Assembly: GCF_042214795.1 (NCBI RefSeq)
Contig: NZ_CP090177.1
Coordinates: 930,001 to 994,000 of the forward strand
Source: Arcobacter iocasae
GTDB lineage: Bacteria > Campylobacterota > Campylobacteria > Campylobacterales > Arcobacteraceae
Reading direction: 5' to 3'
Length of the DNA: 64,000 nucleotides
In this document: in pieces, positions 34,488 to 44,315 of the stretch
How the letters are laid out: every line of letters begins with the position of its first letter
How positions within the stretch are numbered: position 1 is the stretch's first letter
The notes under the pieces: model-generated
What the model was told of the DNA's origin: nothing
Database searches by the model: none
What the model saw: only the letters and a program-made list of their open reading frames with translations
Position numbers and translations under genes: made by a program

Positions 34488-35354
34488 ATGAGTATTCTTA
34501 AATCAACACTCATCATTTTACTATTAGCACTTTCTCTTCATGCAAGAAGCATTGAAGATATAAAAAAAAGTGGAGAAATAATTATTGCAGTTTATAAGGA
34601 TTTTCCACCATACTCTTTTAAACAAAAAGGTGTAGCAAAAGGAATTGATGTTGACCTTGGTAAAAAAGTCGCTAAAGCCCTTGGAGTAAAACCAGTTTGG
34701 TATTTTACAGGTTTTGATGAGGATTTAGCCGCTGATTTAAGAAATACTATTTCAAGGGGAAATAAGGTACATAAAAACAGAGCTGATGTTATGTTTAGAA
34801 TACCTTATGATTATGCATATATGAGATTAACTGATAAACAAACAGGTGAACTTCAAAATGACATGGTCACAATAAAAGGCCCTTATCAATCAGAAAAATG
34901 GGTAATAGCAACTCACAAAGAAATAATTCCTAAAATAACTACTTTGGGAATATTTGCTTATCAAACAGTAGGTGTGGAAGTTGATATGCTTCCAGATCTC
35001 CACTTAAGTGGATTTGCTAGAGGTTTAATAAGAAAAAATGTTAAACACTATAGAAATTTTGATGATGCAATTAAAGATTTTAAATTAGGTAAAATTGACG
35101 CAATTGCAGGATTAAAAACACAACTTGAATACATGTTAAAATATAAAGACAATAAAGATAAATATTATATGTCCGATAGTATTCCAATGATGAAATCAAA
35201 ATGGGATTTAGCAACAGCTGTACGAAGTAACTATAGAGCACTAAGCTACTTTATTGATGGTGTGATAGAAAAAGCTTATAAAAATGGTGAAATTAAAGAT
35301 ATTTTTAACAAATATGGAGTTGAATATATGCCTCCAATTGCTAAAACACAATAG
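34488..35354 (+). CDS. MoxJ/XoxJ-like periplasmic binding protein of the quinoprotein system
   Basis: A 288-residue secreted protein (signal about 1-20) of the family-3 solute-binding fold: IIIAVYKDFPPYSF, GIDVDLGKKVAKALG, ADVMFRIPYDY. The FRIPYDYAYMRL and GPYQSEKW segments match quinoprotein-dehydrogenase-associated binding proteins, the group of MoxJ/XoxJ, which are thought to help assemble or activate the dehydrogenase. No ABC partner lies in the operon, which fits a role in maturation. It lies 3 bases after the cytochrome gene. Confidence 0.88.
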   Translation: MSILKSTLIILLLALSLHARSIEDIKKSGEIIIAVYKDFPPYSFKQKGVAKGIDVDLGKKVAKALGVKPVWYFTGFDEDLAADLRNTISRGNKVHKNRADVMFRIPYDYAYMRLTDKQTGELQNDMVTIKGPYQSEKWVIATHKEIIPKITTLGIFAYQTVGVEVDMLPDLHLSGFARGLIRKNVKHYRNFDDAIKDFKLGKIDAIAGLKTQLEYMLKYKDNKDKYYMSDSIPMMKSKWDLATAVRSNYRALSYFIDGVIEKAYKNGEIKDIFNKYGVEYMPPIAKTQ

Positions 35355-35360
35355 GAGTTT

Positions 35361-36104
35361 ATGATGAAAAATATATTTTTTGCTCTTCTTTTATTTATAT
35401 ATTCTCAAAATCTTTTTGCTAATAATCCTATTAGTTCCCCCACTTTTAGTGATATTATAAAAGATACTATTAAGGGTGAAAAATATATTTTTGATGATAA
35501 AAATATAATAGTAGATGTTCCAAAATTTGCAGATAATCCAATACAAGTTCCTATTTTCATAGATGCTAAAAAAATAAAAAATGCAAAAAGAATGATTGTT
35601 TTTGCTGATTTAAACCCAATTCCAATAATTGTAGATATGAAATTAACAGATTTACTTCCAATAATTTCCTTAAATATTAAAGTTGCTCAAGAGACTCCAT
35701 TAAGAGCATTAGTTCAAGATGATAAAGGTATTTGGCATATAGGAAGTGCAGATATAAAAAGTTTTGGAGGGGGATGTTCTGTTGCAAGTGTATCTTCTAG
35801 TGATACAAATTTTGATAAATATTTAGGAAAAGCAAAAGGTGAAATTTTTGAAAAAGATGATATCACTAGAATAAAAACTTCAATTTTTCATCCAATGGAA
35901 ACTGGCTTAGTATTTGGTAATAGTGCCTTTTATATAAATAAAATATCTATTTTTTCTAAAGATAAAAAACTCTCTGATATCACTTCTTCTTCTGCAATAA
36001 GTGAAAACCCTAGATTTATTTTTGAAACAAAAAATAAAAGTGAAGATTATAAAGTTAGCTTTTATGATACTGATGGGAATGAATTTTCAGTGGATATAAA
36101 ATGA
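35361..36104 (+). CDS. Quinoprotein-associated SoxYZ-like carrier protein
   Basis: A 247-residue secreted protein (signal about 1-20). The N-terminal half resembles SoxY and ends at a glycine-rich arm SFGGGCSVAS with Cys139, like the substrate-carrying cysteine arm of SoxY but located mid-chain. The C-terminal half (FHPMETGLVFG onward) resembles SoxZ. The order SoxY-arm-SoxZ matches the fused SoxYZ-like carriers found with PQQ dehydrogenases. It overlaps the hydrolase gene by 4 bases. The carried group is unknown. Confidence 0.85.
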   Translation: MMKNIFFALLLFIYSQNLFANNPISSPTFSDIIKDTIKGEKYIFDDKNIIVDVPKFADNPIQVPIFIDAKKIKNAKRMIVFADLNPIPIIVDMKLTDLLPIISLNIKVAQETPLRALVQDDKGIWHIGSADIKSFGGGCSVASVSSSDTNFDKYLGKAKGEIFEKDDITRIKTSIFHPMETGLVFGNSAFYINKISIFSKDKKLSDITSSSAISENPRFIFETKNKSEDYKVSFYDTDGNEFSVDIK

Positions 36105-37018
36105 AATCATTATTAATATTTTTAAGCCTTTTTACTTTTTGTTTTTCTTTTGATTTTAAATTAAAACCTATAAAATTAGCTAATAATAGCTACTATTTTT
36201 ATGGAAAAGAGGAGTATTTTTCTGTTGATAATGGGGGTGATATTTCAAATACTGCTTTTATTATCACAAAAAATAGTATTATTTTAATTGATACTGGTAG
36301 TTCATATGAGTATGGGGAACAATTAAAAGAGAAAATAAAACAAATCACAAACAAGCCCATAAAATATGTCATCAATACCCATCACCATCCTGACCATTTT
36401 TTAGGTGATAATGCCTTTAAAAATAGTGAAATCTTCTCAACAGAGTTTACTAAAAAAGAAATAGAGCAAAATGGAGATTTGTATATAGCAAATCTAAATA
36501 ATTTGGTGCAAGGTGCTATGAATGGTACTAAAATAAAAGTTCCAAATGAAATACTAAAATCAAATGAGTTAAATCTAGATGGATATAAATTAAAACTTTT
36601 TTATTTAGATGGTCATACAAAAAGTGATTTAGTAATTTATGATGAGAATACTAAAATTCTTTATGCAGCAGATTTAGTTTTCAATAAAAGAACCCTTGCA
36701 ACTCCACATGCGAATATTCCAGATTGGATAAAATCATTAGAAAAATTAAAAAAAATAAATTACAAAATCTTAGTTCCAGGGCATGGAAGAATTGATAAAA
36801 CTAAAAATGCCATAGATGAAGATATCGCTTATTTAAACTATTTGGATAATACATTAAAAAATAGCGCAAGAAATGGTTTAGACATCTTTGAAATTCTTGC
36901 TAGACCAATTCCTAAAGAGTTTAAAAATTTTACAATGTTTAAAGAAGAGTTTGAAAGAAGTATTATAAATCTTTACCCTAAATATGAAAAAAGAAGAATG
37001 GAAAATTATCAAAAATAG
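36101..37018 (+). CDS. Quinoprotein relay system metallo-hydrolase (metallo-beta-lactamase fold)
   Basis: A 305-residue secreted protein (signal about 1-16) with the metal motif HHHPDH at residues 94-99 and further ligands in YLDGHTKSD, YAADLVFN and LVPGHGRID. Similar to the SoxH-like hydrolases of quinoprotein operons. Its ATGA overlap with the SoxYZ-like gene argues the two act together, perhaps releasing a group from the carrier cysteine. Last gene of the cytochrome operon. Confidence 0.88.
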   Translation: MKSLLIFLSLFTFCFSFDFKLKPIKLANNSYYFYGKEEYFSVDNGGDISNTAFIITKNSIILIDTGSSYEYGEQLKEKIKQITNKPIKYVINTHHHPDHFLGDNAFKNSEIFSTEFTKKEIEQNGDLYIANLNNLVQGAMNGTKIKVPNEILKSNELNLDGYKLKLFYLDGHTKSDLVIYDENTKILYAADLVFNKRTLATPHANIPDWIKSLEKLKKINYKILVPGHGRIDKTKNAIDEDIAYLNYLDNTLKNSARNGLDIFEILARPIPKEFKNFTMFKEEFERSIINLYPKYEKRRMENYQK

Positions 37019-37036
37019 CTATTATCACTATTTTTG
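37010..37036. terminator. Hairpin at the end of the cytochrome operon and pepA
   Basis: Perfect 9-base arms (37010-37018 and 37028-37036) around a 9-base loop cover both the hydrolase stop and the pepA stop, with A and T runs outside the centre. Likely a bidirectional terminator. Confidence 0.65.
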
Positions 37037-38440
37037 ATTTTTTATAAACTCTAAAAGAAGTCTAACCCCTGCTCCACTTGCTCCATAAGGATTATATCCC
37101 CATACTTTTTCTCTATAAGCAGCTCCTGCAATATCAAAATGTAGCCACTTATTTTTATTCTCATCTTTTATAAAATTATCTAAAAATAGTGATGCTGTAA
37201 TTGCTCCACCGGCTTTTGAACCAACAGAATTTACAATATCAGCAACCTCACTTTTTATCATTGGTGGTAAATATCTATTATATGGCAAAAACCCAACTAA
37301 TTCCCCTGATTTCTCTGCTGCTTTATCAATTTTAGTTTTTAGCTTTTTATTATGTCCCATTACACCCGTTGTATATTCCCCTAAAGCGATGATACAAGCT
37401 CCTGTTAGTGTTGCCAAATCAAATATATAGTCTATATCTTTAATCTCGTCTTGGGCATAACATAAACAATCAGCAAGTACCAATCGACCTTCAGCATCTG
37501 TATTTCTCACTTCTATAGTTTTACCATTACGAGCCACTAATACATCATCTGGTTTATAAGCATCTCCACCAATCATATTTTCAACAGCCCCTAAGATTCC
37601 ATGAACTTCATATTCACAAGAAATAGCATTTAGAGAATTCATTACTCCTAAGACTGCACTTGCTCCACTTTTATCACATTTCATAGAGACCATGCCTTCA
37701 CTTGATTTTAAACTCAATCCTCCACAATCGTATGTTAAGCCTTTTCCCACAAGAACAATTTTGCCCTTTGGATTTTTGGGTTTATATGTTAAATGTATAA
37801 GTTGACTTTCATGTCTTGAAGCACGACCTACTGCTAACATAGCATTCATCCCATGCTTTTCTAAATACTCTTCACCTTGAATTTTACACTCTAAGCCATT
37901 TGCAAAAGATATTTCTTTTGCCTTTTCGGCCATTGTTATTGGAGTAAAATCTTCAGGTGTAGTATTAACAATATTTCGAACCAAGTTTACACTTTCACAA
38001 ATTGCTACTGTTTCATTTAACTCATTTTGTAAATCAGTTTTTTTGTGTTTTGAATCTTTGTTATCAATAAAAACATTTAACTCTTTTTCTTCTTTTTTTG
38101 ATTTGTACTTATTAAAAGAATATGATCCTAGAACTAAACCTTCAACGATGTCTTTTAGATTTAATCCCTTATCTTTATTTACAAGTGAGATTTTTATATT
38201 TGTATATTTAGTTTTTAAAATAGCTTTTATGGCATTTGAAAAAGCGATTTTTAGATCTTCACCTTTTAGTTTTTTCGTACCAACATATAGTTTTTTTCCA
38301 TGAAATAGAACTTCACCTTCATTTGCATTAAAACCACTTTGTTTTAATAACTCTTTTTCTTCTTTTTTGCACTCTTTTAAACTTTTTAAAACAACAATCT
38401 CTATATCAAATTCTTCTATTTCTTTTAATTTTATTTTCAT
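37028..38440 (-). CDS. pepA: Leucyl aminopeptidase (M17 family)
   Basis: A 470-residue M17 aminopeptidase. The metal-binding motif NTDAEGRLVL, the segment VGKGLTYDCGG and the late LHFDIAGAAY region are all present. It removes N-terminal residues from peptides in the cytoplasm. It overlaps the upstream YitT-family gene by 4 bases. It sits just outside the alcohol-oxidation island; a part in PqqA trimming cannot be excluded but nothing in the sequence supports it. Confidence 0.95.
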   Translation of the reverse strand: MKIKLKEIEEFDIEIVVLKSLKECKKEEKELLKQSGFNANEGEVLFHGKKLYVGTKKLKGEDLKIAFSNAIKAILKTKYTNIKISLVNKDKGLNLKDIVEGLVLGSYSFNKYKSKKEEKELNVFIDNKDSKHKKTDLQNELNETVAICESVNLVRNIVNTTPEDFTPITMAEKAKEISFANGLECKIQGEEYLEKHGMNAMLAVGRASRHESQLIHLTYKPKNPKGKIVLVGKGLTYDCGGLSLKSSEGMVSMKCDKSGASAVLGVMNSLNAISCEYEVHGILGAVENMIGGDAYKPDDVLVARNGKTIEVRNTDAEGRLVLADCLCYAQDEIKDIDYIFDLATLTGACIIALGEYTTGVMGHNKKLKTKIDKAAEKSGELVGFLPYNRYLPPMIKSEVADIVNSVGSKAGGAITASLFLDNFIKDENKNKWLHFDIAGAAYREKVWGYNPYGASGAGVRLLLEFIKNQK

Positions 38441-39282
38441 ATTTTAGTTCCTCTTCCTAGTATTTCAGAAGCTTCTGAAATGATTAAAAATGCTTCTGGA
38501 TCATGCTTTGAAATAATATCTCTTAATAATTGTATCTTATTTGTTTCAACAGCTACAAAGATTATATTCTTATCTTGCCCTTTATGTAAACCAACTCCTG
38601 TAATCACAGCTCCATGCTCTTCAATTCTTTCTCTTATGTGTACAGTTAAATCTTCAACCTTATTTGAGATTATATGAACAACTTTTTTTGAAGGTCTTCC
38701 TGTTAATACCATGTCAACAATTTTTGAAGTAATATAAACTCCAATAAGACTATAAAATGATTTCTTAATATCTCCATACACAAATATTGAACTAATCAAA
38801 ATCACTGCATCTTGAGCTAATAATATTTCAGATACTTTGAATTTCGTTTTCGAAGCTACTAATTCTCCTGAAATAGAAGTACTACCTGTTGAAGATTTAC
38901 CTTTCATAATAAATCCAACACCCAATCCTACAAATATACCTCCAAATACAGCTCCTAAAAGAATATCATTTACCAAAGGTTTTAACTCTAAAACTTCTTT
39001 AAAAAAATCTGTAAAGAAGGAAAGTAATAACATTGTAATAAGTGTCTTAAAGGTATATTTTTTACCATAATAAATATATCCTACAAGTATAAATGGAGCA
39101 CTAACTAATATAATATATGTACCTAAAGTAAGACTAGGAAACACATAATGAATAAGCAAAGCAATACCTATTCCTCCACCTGTTATTATCTCATTTGGAG
39201 ATAATAAAGTTACAGCACCAAAAGACAAAGACATAGTTCCTAATAAAACATATAAATAGTTTAACAAATCTTTTTTCTTCAT
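38437..39282 (-). CDS. YitT-family membrane protein
   Basis: A 281-residue protein with five or six membrane segments in the first 190 residues (DUF161/YitT pattern with TGGGIGIALLIHY and GKSSTGSTSI) and a C-terminal DUF2179 domain (HIRERIEEHGAVITGVG). Function unknown. It is followed by pepA with a 4-base overlap. Confidence 0.85.
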   Translation of the reverse strand: MKKKDLLNYLYVLLGTMSLSFGAVTLLSPNEIITGGGIGIALLIHYVFPSLTLGTYIILVSAPFILVGYIYYGKKYTFKTLITMLLLSFFTDFFKEVLELKPLVNDILLGAVFGGIFVGLGVGFIMKGKSSTGSTSISGELVASKTKFKVSEILLAQDAVILISSIFVYGDIKKSFYSLIGVYITSKIVDMVLTGRPSKKVVHIISNKVEDLTVHIRERIEEHGAVITGVGLHKGQDKNIIFVAVETNKIQLLRDIISKHDPEAFLIISEASEILGRGTKI

Positions 39283-39335
39283 ATCTTCCCTAGTATAATT
39301 TTTTGCGATTATACCAATTTTATATTAAGTACTAT

Positions 39336-40214
39336 TTATACATATGTAATAGGTAAATAATAATCTAAAATAAATTTTTCATCATCTTCTAAAAAATGAT
39401 TCTTTTCATATATTGAATAAGAAGGTGCTGTTTTAGTCTCATATCCACTATTTAATAACCAAGTATGATAAAGCCATCGCATAAATTTTAAAGTATCTCC
39501 AGAAAAACCTTCTAGGTGGAATTTTGCGTATATTCCATCTGGAATTAAAAATGTTGGAAGAGAAGACTCTTCTATTTCAATATCATCTTCTAAGACAATA
39601 CAAGCTATGTATTGACACTTATCAAGAGGTGTAATTACTGGATTATCGTGATGAATACCTATTTGTTTATAATTTTTTATATTTTTAGTAAAAGTCCAAG
39701 TATAAAGTTTTTGCCAAATATTTTTTATACTATTATCATAACCTTCATGTCTTATATAATAAGCTCTTAATTTGGGCATTTTTACAATTTTCGCTTCAAT
39801 ATTAAATTCAGGAATATTTAAATCCAAAGAATCAATTGAATCTTTTAAAATCTCTTTAGAGTACTCTTTATAACCATCATTTTTCCACTTCTTAGGAGTA
39901 CAATTAAATCTTTGTTTAAATGCTCTTATAAAAGAGGTTTGGGAGCTATATCCACACATAGCAGCTATTTGTGTTATAGTTGAGTACCTATTTGTTATAA
40001 GTAAAGTAGAGGCTTTTTGTAATCTTATAGATTTAATTGCTTCATAAATATTTTTTCCAAACTCTTCTTTAAAGATACGATGCATATGAAATTTACTAAT
40101 ATTTAAATCCATACTTAGTGTATCAATATTTATATCTGTATCAATGTATTGATAAATATAATACATGATGTAATTTGTAATTTTTGCTCTTTTTTCCAAA
40201 GTCTCTTTTTTCAT
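39336..40214 (-). CDS. AraC-family regulator with GyrI-like effector domain
   Basis: A 292-residue protein. The N-terminal 110 residues are an AraC DNA-binding domain, with the second helix-turn-helix in MCGYSSQTSFIRAFKQRF. Residues about 135-290 match the GyrI-like small-molecule-binding domain (MPKLRAYYIRHEG, IPDGIYAKFHLEG). This layout is that of Rob-like regulators of drug or stress response. It is divergent from the aminotransferase gene, a possible target. Confidence 0.9.
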   Translation of the reverse strand: MKKETLEKRAKITNYIMYYIYQYIDTDINIDTLSMDLNISKFHMHRIFKEEFGKNIYEAIKSIRLQKASTLLITNRYSTITQIAAMCGYSSQTSFIRAFKQRFNCTPKKWKNDGYKEYSKEILKDSIDSLDLNIPEFNIEAKIVKMPKLRAYYIRHEGYDNSIKNIWQKLYTWTFTKNIKNYKQIGIHHDNPVITPLDKCQYIACIVLEDDIEIEESSLPTFLIPDGIYAKFHLEGFSGDTLKFMRWLYHTWLLNSGYETKTAPSYSIYEKNHFLEDDEKFILDYYLPITYV

Positions 40215-40320
40215 AAAATATTATATTACATTTTTAGCAAGAATAGATAGTTTTTATAGCAAAAAGTGTAAAGAATAAAAAATTTAATTCATATATCATT
40301 TCACTAAAAAAGAGGATTAA

Positions 40321-41430
40321 ATGAAACGCTCATTTATAAGAGAGATACTTGAAGCAATAGATGAAGAGACAATATCTTTTGCAGGTGGTTTACCAAATAG
40401 CTTATTATTTCCAGTTGATGATTTAAAATTATCTGCAAACAACATCTTAAAAAAAAGAGATGTATGGCAATATAGTTTAAGTAATGGAATTAAAAGTCTA
40501 AGAAAAAAAATTGCAAAACAATATTGTAATGAAGGCTTTGAAACCTCAGCAGAAAATATACTTATTACTACAGGAAGCCAACAAGCTTTATACATCTTAG
40601 CAAGATATTTCCAAAATAAATCTATAGTTTTGGAAGATCCTTCTTATTTAGGTGCAATTAATACTTTTAAATTAAATGATTTAAAAATGAAAACTGCTCC
40701 ACTAGAAAGCGATGGAATAGAGTTAAAAGCTTTTGAAAAAGCTTATGAAAAGTCAAAATTAAGCTATTTGATTCCAGATTTTCAAAACCCATCAACTAGA
40801 ACTTATTCTAAATACAAAAGAGAAGAAGTAGCAAAAATAGTTGAAAAGAATAATGGATTACTAATAGAAGATAGCCCTTATACTGAACTATATTTTGATG
40901 AAAAAAACAAAAGTATAAGCTCACTTATTCCAAATAATAGTTTTCACTTAGGTTCTTTTTCAAAAACACTTTGTCCTTCACTTCGAATTGGTTGGATAAG
41001 AGCAAATAAAAAACTAATAGATGAACTTTTAGTAATAAAAGAGAGTATTGATTTACATAGTTGTGGTTTATCTCAACATCTTTTAAATGAGTATTTAAAA
41101 AATGACAAAAAATATCAAAACCACTTAAATATTTTAAGAAAATATTACAAAGAAAAATCAGAATACTTTTGTAAACAATTAGATAAATACCTTCCAGAGT
41201 TTATTTATGAAAAACCAAAAGGTGGAATGTTTGTATATGGTGAGTTTAAAGATGTTGATAGTTTTGAGCTTTTAAATAAATGCATGAAGAAGAAAGTTGT
41301 ATTTGTACCAGGGTGTGAATTTTATGTAAAAAATAAAAATAAAAATGAGATTAGATTTAATTTTACAAACTCTAGTTTAGAAGATATTACAAAAGGCATT
41401 AAAATAATAGCAGAAGCTCTTAAGTCTTAA
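40321..41430 (+). CDS. PLP-dependent class I/II aminotransferase (2-aminoadipate type)
   Basis: A 369-residue fold-type I PLP enzyme. It begins ISFAGGLPNSLLFP, shows TTGSQQALYILAR near residue 82 and the PLP lysine in GSFSKTLCPSLRIGW. This resembles LysN-type aminotransferases and the catalytic part of MocR regulators, without the DNA-binding domain. Substrate unknown. It is divergent from an AraC-type regulator. Confidence 0.85.
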   Translation: MKRSFIREILEAIDEETISFAGGLPNSLLFPVDDLKLSANNILKKRDVWQYSLSNGIKSLRKKIAKQYCNEGFETSAENILITTGSQQALYILARYFQNKSIVLEDPSYLGAINTFKLNDLKMKTAPLESDGIELKAFEKAYEKSKLSYLIPDFQNPSTRTYSKYKREEVAKIVEKNNGLLIEDSPYTELYFDEKNKSISSLIPNNSFHLGSFSKTLCPSLRIGWIRANKKLIDELLVIKESIDLHSCGLSQHLLNEYLKNDKKYQNHLNILRKYYKEKSEYFCKQLDKYLPEFIYEKPKGGMFVYGEFKDVDSFELLNKCMKKKVVFVPGCEFYVKNKNKNEIRFNFTNSSLEDITKGIKIIAEALKS

Positions 41431-41506
41431 TATTTTTATTTGACTTAACATAAAGATATTTTTGATAAAATCATCATTTAAATAAACCTAAATGGGGTAA
41501 AGTGTA

Positions 41507-41707
41507 ATGAATATTGTTGTTAATGGTGAAGAAAAAAAATTCCAAGAAGGAATCTCTTTACAAGAAATTATAACTTCTCTAAAAATAGAAGATAAGGTTA
41601 TGGCGGCGGCTGTAAATATGGAAATAGTGAAAAAAGATGAATGGACAAAATATAAACCTCTAAATGGTGATAAATTAGAACTATTACAATTTGTTGGTGG
41701 TGGTTGA
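41507..41707 (+). CDS. thiS: Sulfur carrier protein ThiS
   Basis: A 66-residue ubiquitin-like protein beginning MNIVVNGEEKKF and ending in the Gly-Gly tail (LLQFVGGG) that becomes a thiocarboxylate in thiazole synthesis for thiamin. No thiG or thiF is next to it, and no TPP riboswitch is seen in the 76-base leader. The following gene begins 6 bases later. Confidence 0.92.
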   Translation: MNIVVNGEEKKFQEGISLQEIITSLKIEDKVMAAAVNMEIVKKDEWTKYKPLNGDKLELLQFVGGG

Positions 41708-41713
41708 TAGACA

Positions 41714-42049
41714 ATGTCTACTCTAAACAAAGGTAAATATGCAGAAACAAAAGCTTGTGAGTACTTAAGCTCACAAGGATTTAAAATAGTTGAGCAAAAC
41801 TTTTTTGCAAAAAAAATAGGTGAAATTGATATTATTGCTTCAAAAGATGAAACTTATCATTTTGTGGAAGTGAAATCTGGTCTTGAATATGAAGCAGCTG
41901 TAAATAATATAACTAAATCAAAGCTATCAAAAATAAAAAAAAGTGCTGATTATTATTTACAAACCAAAAAACTAAATGTTGCATTTTGTATAGATGCAAT
42001 TATTGTTGTAAATGAAGAACTAGAGTTTTTAGAAAATATAACTCTATAG
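41714..42049 (+). CDS. YraN-family (UPF0102) endonuclease-like protein
   Basis: A 111-residue protein with the restriction-endonuclease-like core of the YraN family: GKYAETKACEYLSSQGF, GEIDIIASKDE and FVEVKS. These carry the E, D and ExK nuclease residues. Function is not settled; members are linked to DNA processing. It runs after thiS and overlaps the convergent ClC gene by 6 bases. Confidence 0.88.
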   Translation: MSTLNKGKYAETKACEYLSSQGFKIVEQNFFAKKIGEIDIIASKDETYHFVEVKSGLEYEAAVNNITKSKLSKIKKSADYYLQTKKLNVAFCIDAIIVVNEELEFLENITL

Positions 42050-43456
42050 GTCTTCATCCTTATTTCTAGCTCTTTGCTCTTTTAGTTTTCTATAAATTAG
42101 TTTTCCTATTTTTCCTATATTTTCAAAAAACTTAGTTGTATAAGTTGCATGGGTATTATTAATCTCTTCCCCTAAATTCACATCTAGTGCTTCTGATTTT
42201 TTCATAGCTAAAAGTTGAGAAGGGAAAACACTTCTATGTCCTGTCATTAAAAAGGCGATTATAATTGATAAAGCTGCATAGTGGGCAACATTCATACCAA
42301 AAAGTTCAACTGCCATAATCATAGCTGCAATTGGAGCACTAGTAGCACCTGCAAGAACACTTACAAACCCTAACGCAGCAAATAATGGAATATATCCATC
42401 AACTAGCCAACCAAAGAAGTTTCCACTAGTAGCCCCGATATAAAACACAGGAGTAATAACTCCTCCACTTCCACCAAAACCTAAAGTAAGTGCAGTAAAG
42501 ACAGTTTTAAAGATAAAGGCATACCAAGGCACATTTTCGTGAAGCTCAAAGCTAGAAGATAATGAGCTTTTAATAGTCTCAAATCCCAATCCTAAATATT
42601 CAGTTCCAAAAATCATTGTAAGAATTACAATTACAACTCCACCTAAAAAAGCTTTTAACATATAATTTATTTTTAGACTACTTGCAAACTTTTCAACCAC
42701 AGACATAGTAGTAATAATAAAATCTGCAACTAATCCAAAAAATATCCCACCAATTAAGATTTTAGCTATTAGAGCATAATTAAAATCAAAAACCGTATAA
42801 AAAGCAATATCAAAATATGTATAACTAATACCAAATAACATTTTTGCCACAAAAAAAGCAGAAAATCCAGCAACAATTGATGGAAGTAAAATATCATACA
42901 TCAAAGCACCGACAATTAGTATCTCAACACCAAATATAGCACCTGCTAATGGAGTTCCAAATACAGAAGCAAACCCAGCACTAATACCACAAATAACCAT
43001 TTTCTTTTTATCTCGTCTTGAGAACTTAAATAAATTTGCTATAAAAGAAGCAGCAGCAGCACCTATTTGTGCTCCTGGTCCCTCTTTACCAACTGAACCA
43101 CCTGCAAAGATAGTTAATACTGTTGCAAATAATTTTATTGGTATTACTTTGATATCCATTTCACCAGATTTTTTATGTACAGCTTCAATAACTTTTTCTG
43201 TTCCATGTCCTTGGGCACTTGGTGCAAACTTTTTTATTAAAAATACTGTAATAACAAGAGCAAAAGGTAAGGTGTAATAATAATTAAAAGGAAGTAAGTC
43301 TCTCGAGTTTTCACAATATTCTAGAAGCTTTAAAAATAAAGATACGATTGCACCAACTAGTGCACCAATTAAAGAAGAAATTAATATCCATTTTGTGATA
43401 CTTGCGAACATTACTGTTTGTTCAGCAAGGTGTTTATTTAAGTTTTTATTTGTCAT
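42044..43456 (-). CDS. ClC-family chloride channel or antiporter
   Basis: A 470-residue membrane protein with about ten hydrophobic segments. GSVGKEGPGAQIG carries the gating glutamate, and FGGSGGVITPVFYIG is the third selectivity segment. The first selectivity segment is altered (QGHGTEKV in place of GSGIPE). No CBS domains. Whether it is a channel or a proton antiporter cannot be told. Confidence 0.9.
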   Translation of the reverse strand: MTNKNLNKHLAEQTVMFASITKWILISSLIGALVGAIVSLFLKLLEYCENSRDLLPFNYYYTLPFALVITVFLIKKFAPSAQGHGTEKVIEAVHKKSGEMDIKVIPIKLFATVLTIFAGGSVGKEGPGAQIGAAAASFIANLFKFSRRDKKKMVICGISAGFASVFGTPLAGAIFGVEILIVGALMYDILLPSIVAGFSAFFVAKMLFGISYTYFDIAFYTVFDFNYALIAKILIGGIFFGLVADFIITTMSVVEKFASSLKINYMLKAFLGGVVIVILTMIFGTEYLGLGFETIKSSLSSSFELHENVPWYAFIFKTVFTALTLGFGGSGGVITPVFYIGATSGNFFGWLVDGYIPLFAALGFVSVLAGATSAPIAAMIMAVELFGMNVAHYAALSIIIAFLMTGHRSVFPSQLLAMKKSEALDVNLGEEINNTHATYTTKFFENIGKIGKLIYRKLKEQRARNKDEDL

Positions 43457-43549
43457 GATAGCTACTTTAAAAAAGTGTTTTATTAGTAAGCGATTATATC
43501 AGAAAAAAAATAATATTTAGTTTGAATAAACCCTAAAAATCAAAGATTT

Positions 43550-44227
43550 TTAAGATTTTTTATTATCCAAATATTCTACAATAGTTTTAAACTCATCAAT
43601 GCCTTTTGGTTCTATTTTTAAAATATCTGCCATTGATTTTACACCCATTGATAATAAATATTGTAAATTAGTATCAAAAGTAGCTTCTTCGATTACTAAT
43701 ATTTTATCTTTGTGAACTTCAAACATAAATCCACCATTTGGAATTGGAGTCATTGAAAGAGTAACTGTATAATGATCTTTAATAATACTTTCACTAGTAG
43801 AGTACATCAAACCTATATTATAATCTTCTTTAGAAAATCCTCTTATTAATACAACTAATACTTTCTTTTCACCAGACTTTGAAGTATTAAATATATTTAT
43901 AAGTTCTTTAACTGTCTCATATCCAGGTACTTTAGAGTATATCTTTTGAACAAAGTCTCCAAGTCTTGTTTCTACAAAAATCCCAACAACATATGCAATA
44001 AATAAAAGTAAACAAACACCAACAATCGTCCAAATAAAAGGAAAATGCTCGGGATTTACTCCAAGGGTTTGAAATAAATATCCTGTTATTGAATCTATTT
44101 TCCCATATATCCATTTAATAATAATTGTAATAGCAACAATTGGTGCTAACCAAAAAAGACCTTTTAATATTATTTCAAAAATGTGACTTTTACCATGACT
44201 TAAAAAAATTTTAAACTTATTTAACAT
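43550..44227 (-). CDS. DUF502-family membrane protein
   Basis: About 225 residues with two N-terminal membrane segments (about 18-40 and 60-82) and a soluble C-terminal domain containing YSKVPGYETVKELINIF and the TPIPNGG motif typical of DUF502. The ATG at 44227 is chosen because AAAGG lies at proper distance; the ATG at 44233 sits directly on that site. Function unknown. It is divergent from the Kef-type antiporter. Confidence 0.85.
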   Translation of the reverse strand: MLNKFKIFLSHGKSHIFEIILKGLFWLAPIVAITIIIKWIYGKIDSITGYLFQTLGVNPEHFPFIWTIVGVCLLLFIAYVVGIFVETRLGDFVQKIYSKVPGYETVKELINIFNTSKSGEKKVLVVLIRGFSKEDYNIGLMYSTSESIIKDHYTVTLSMTPIPNGGFMFEVHKDKILVIEEATFDTNLQYLLSMGVKSMADILKIEPKGIDEFKTIVEYLDNKKS

Positions 44228-44315
44228 ATTCATCCTTTAAAAAATTATATCATTATTTGGATATTTTATATACAAATAATTTTTTTATTGTTTCGTTTTT
44301 TTGATAATATATCAT

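Noticed and set aside
41431..41506. A TPP riboswitch ahead of thiS
   Set aside because: The gap is only 76 bases and lacks the conserved riboswitch core.
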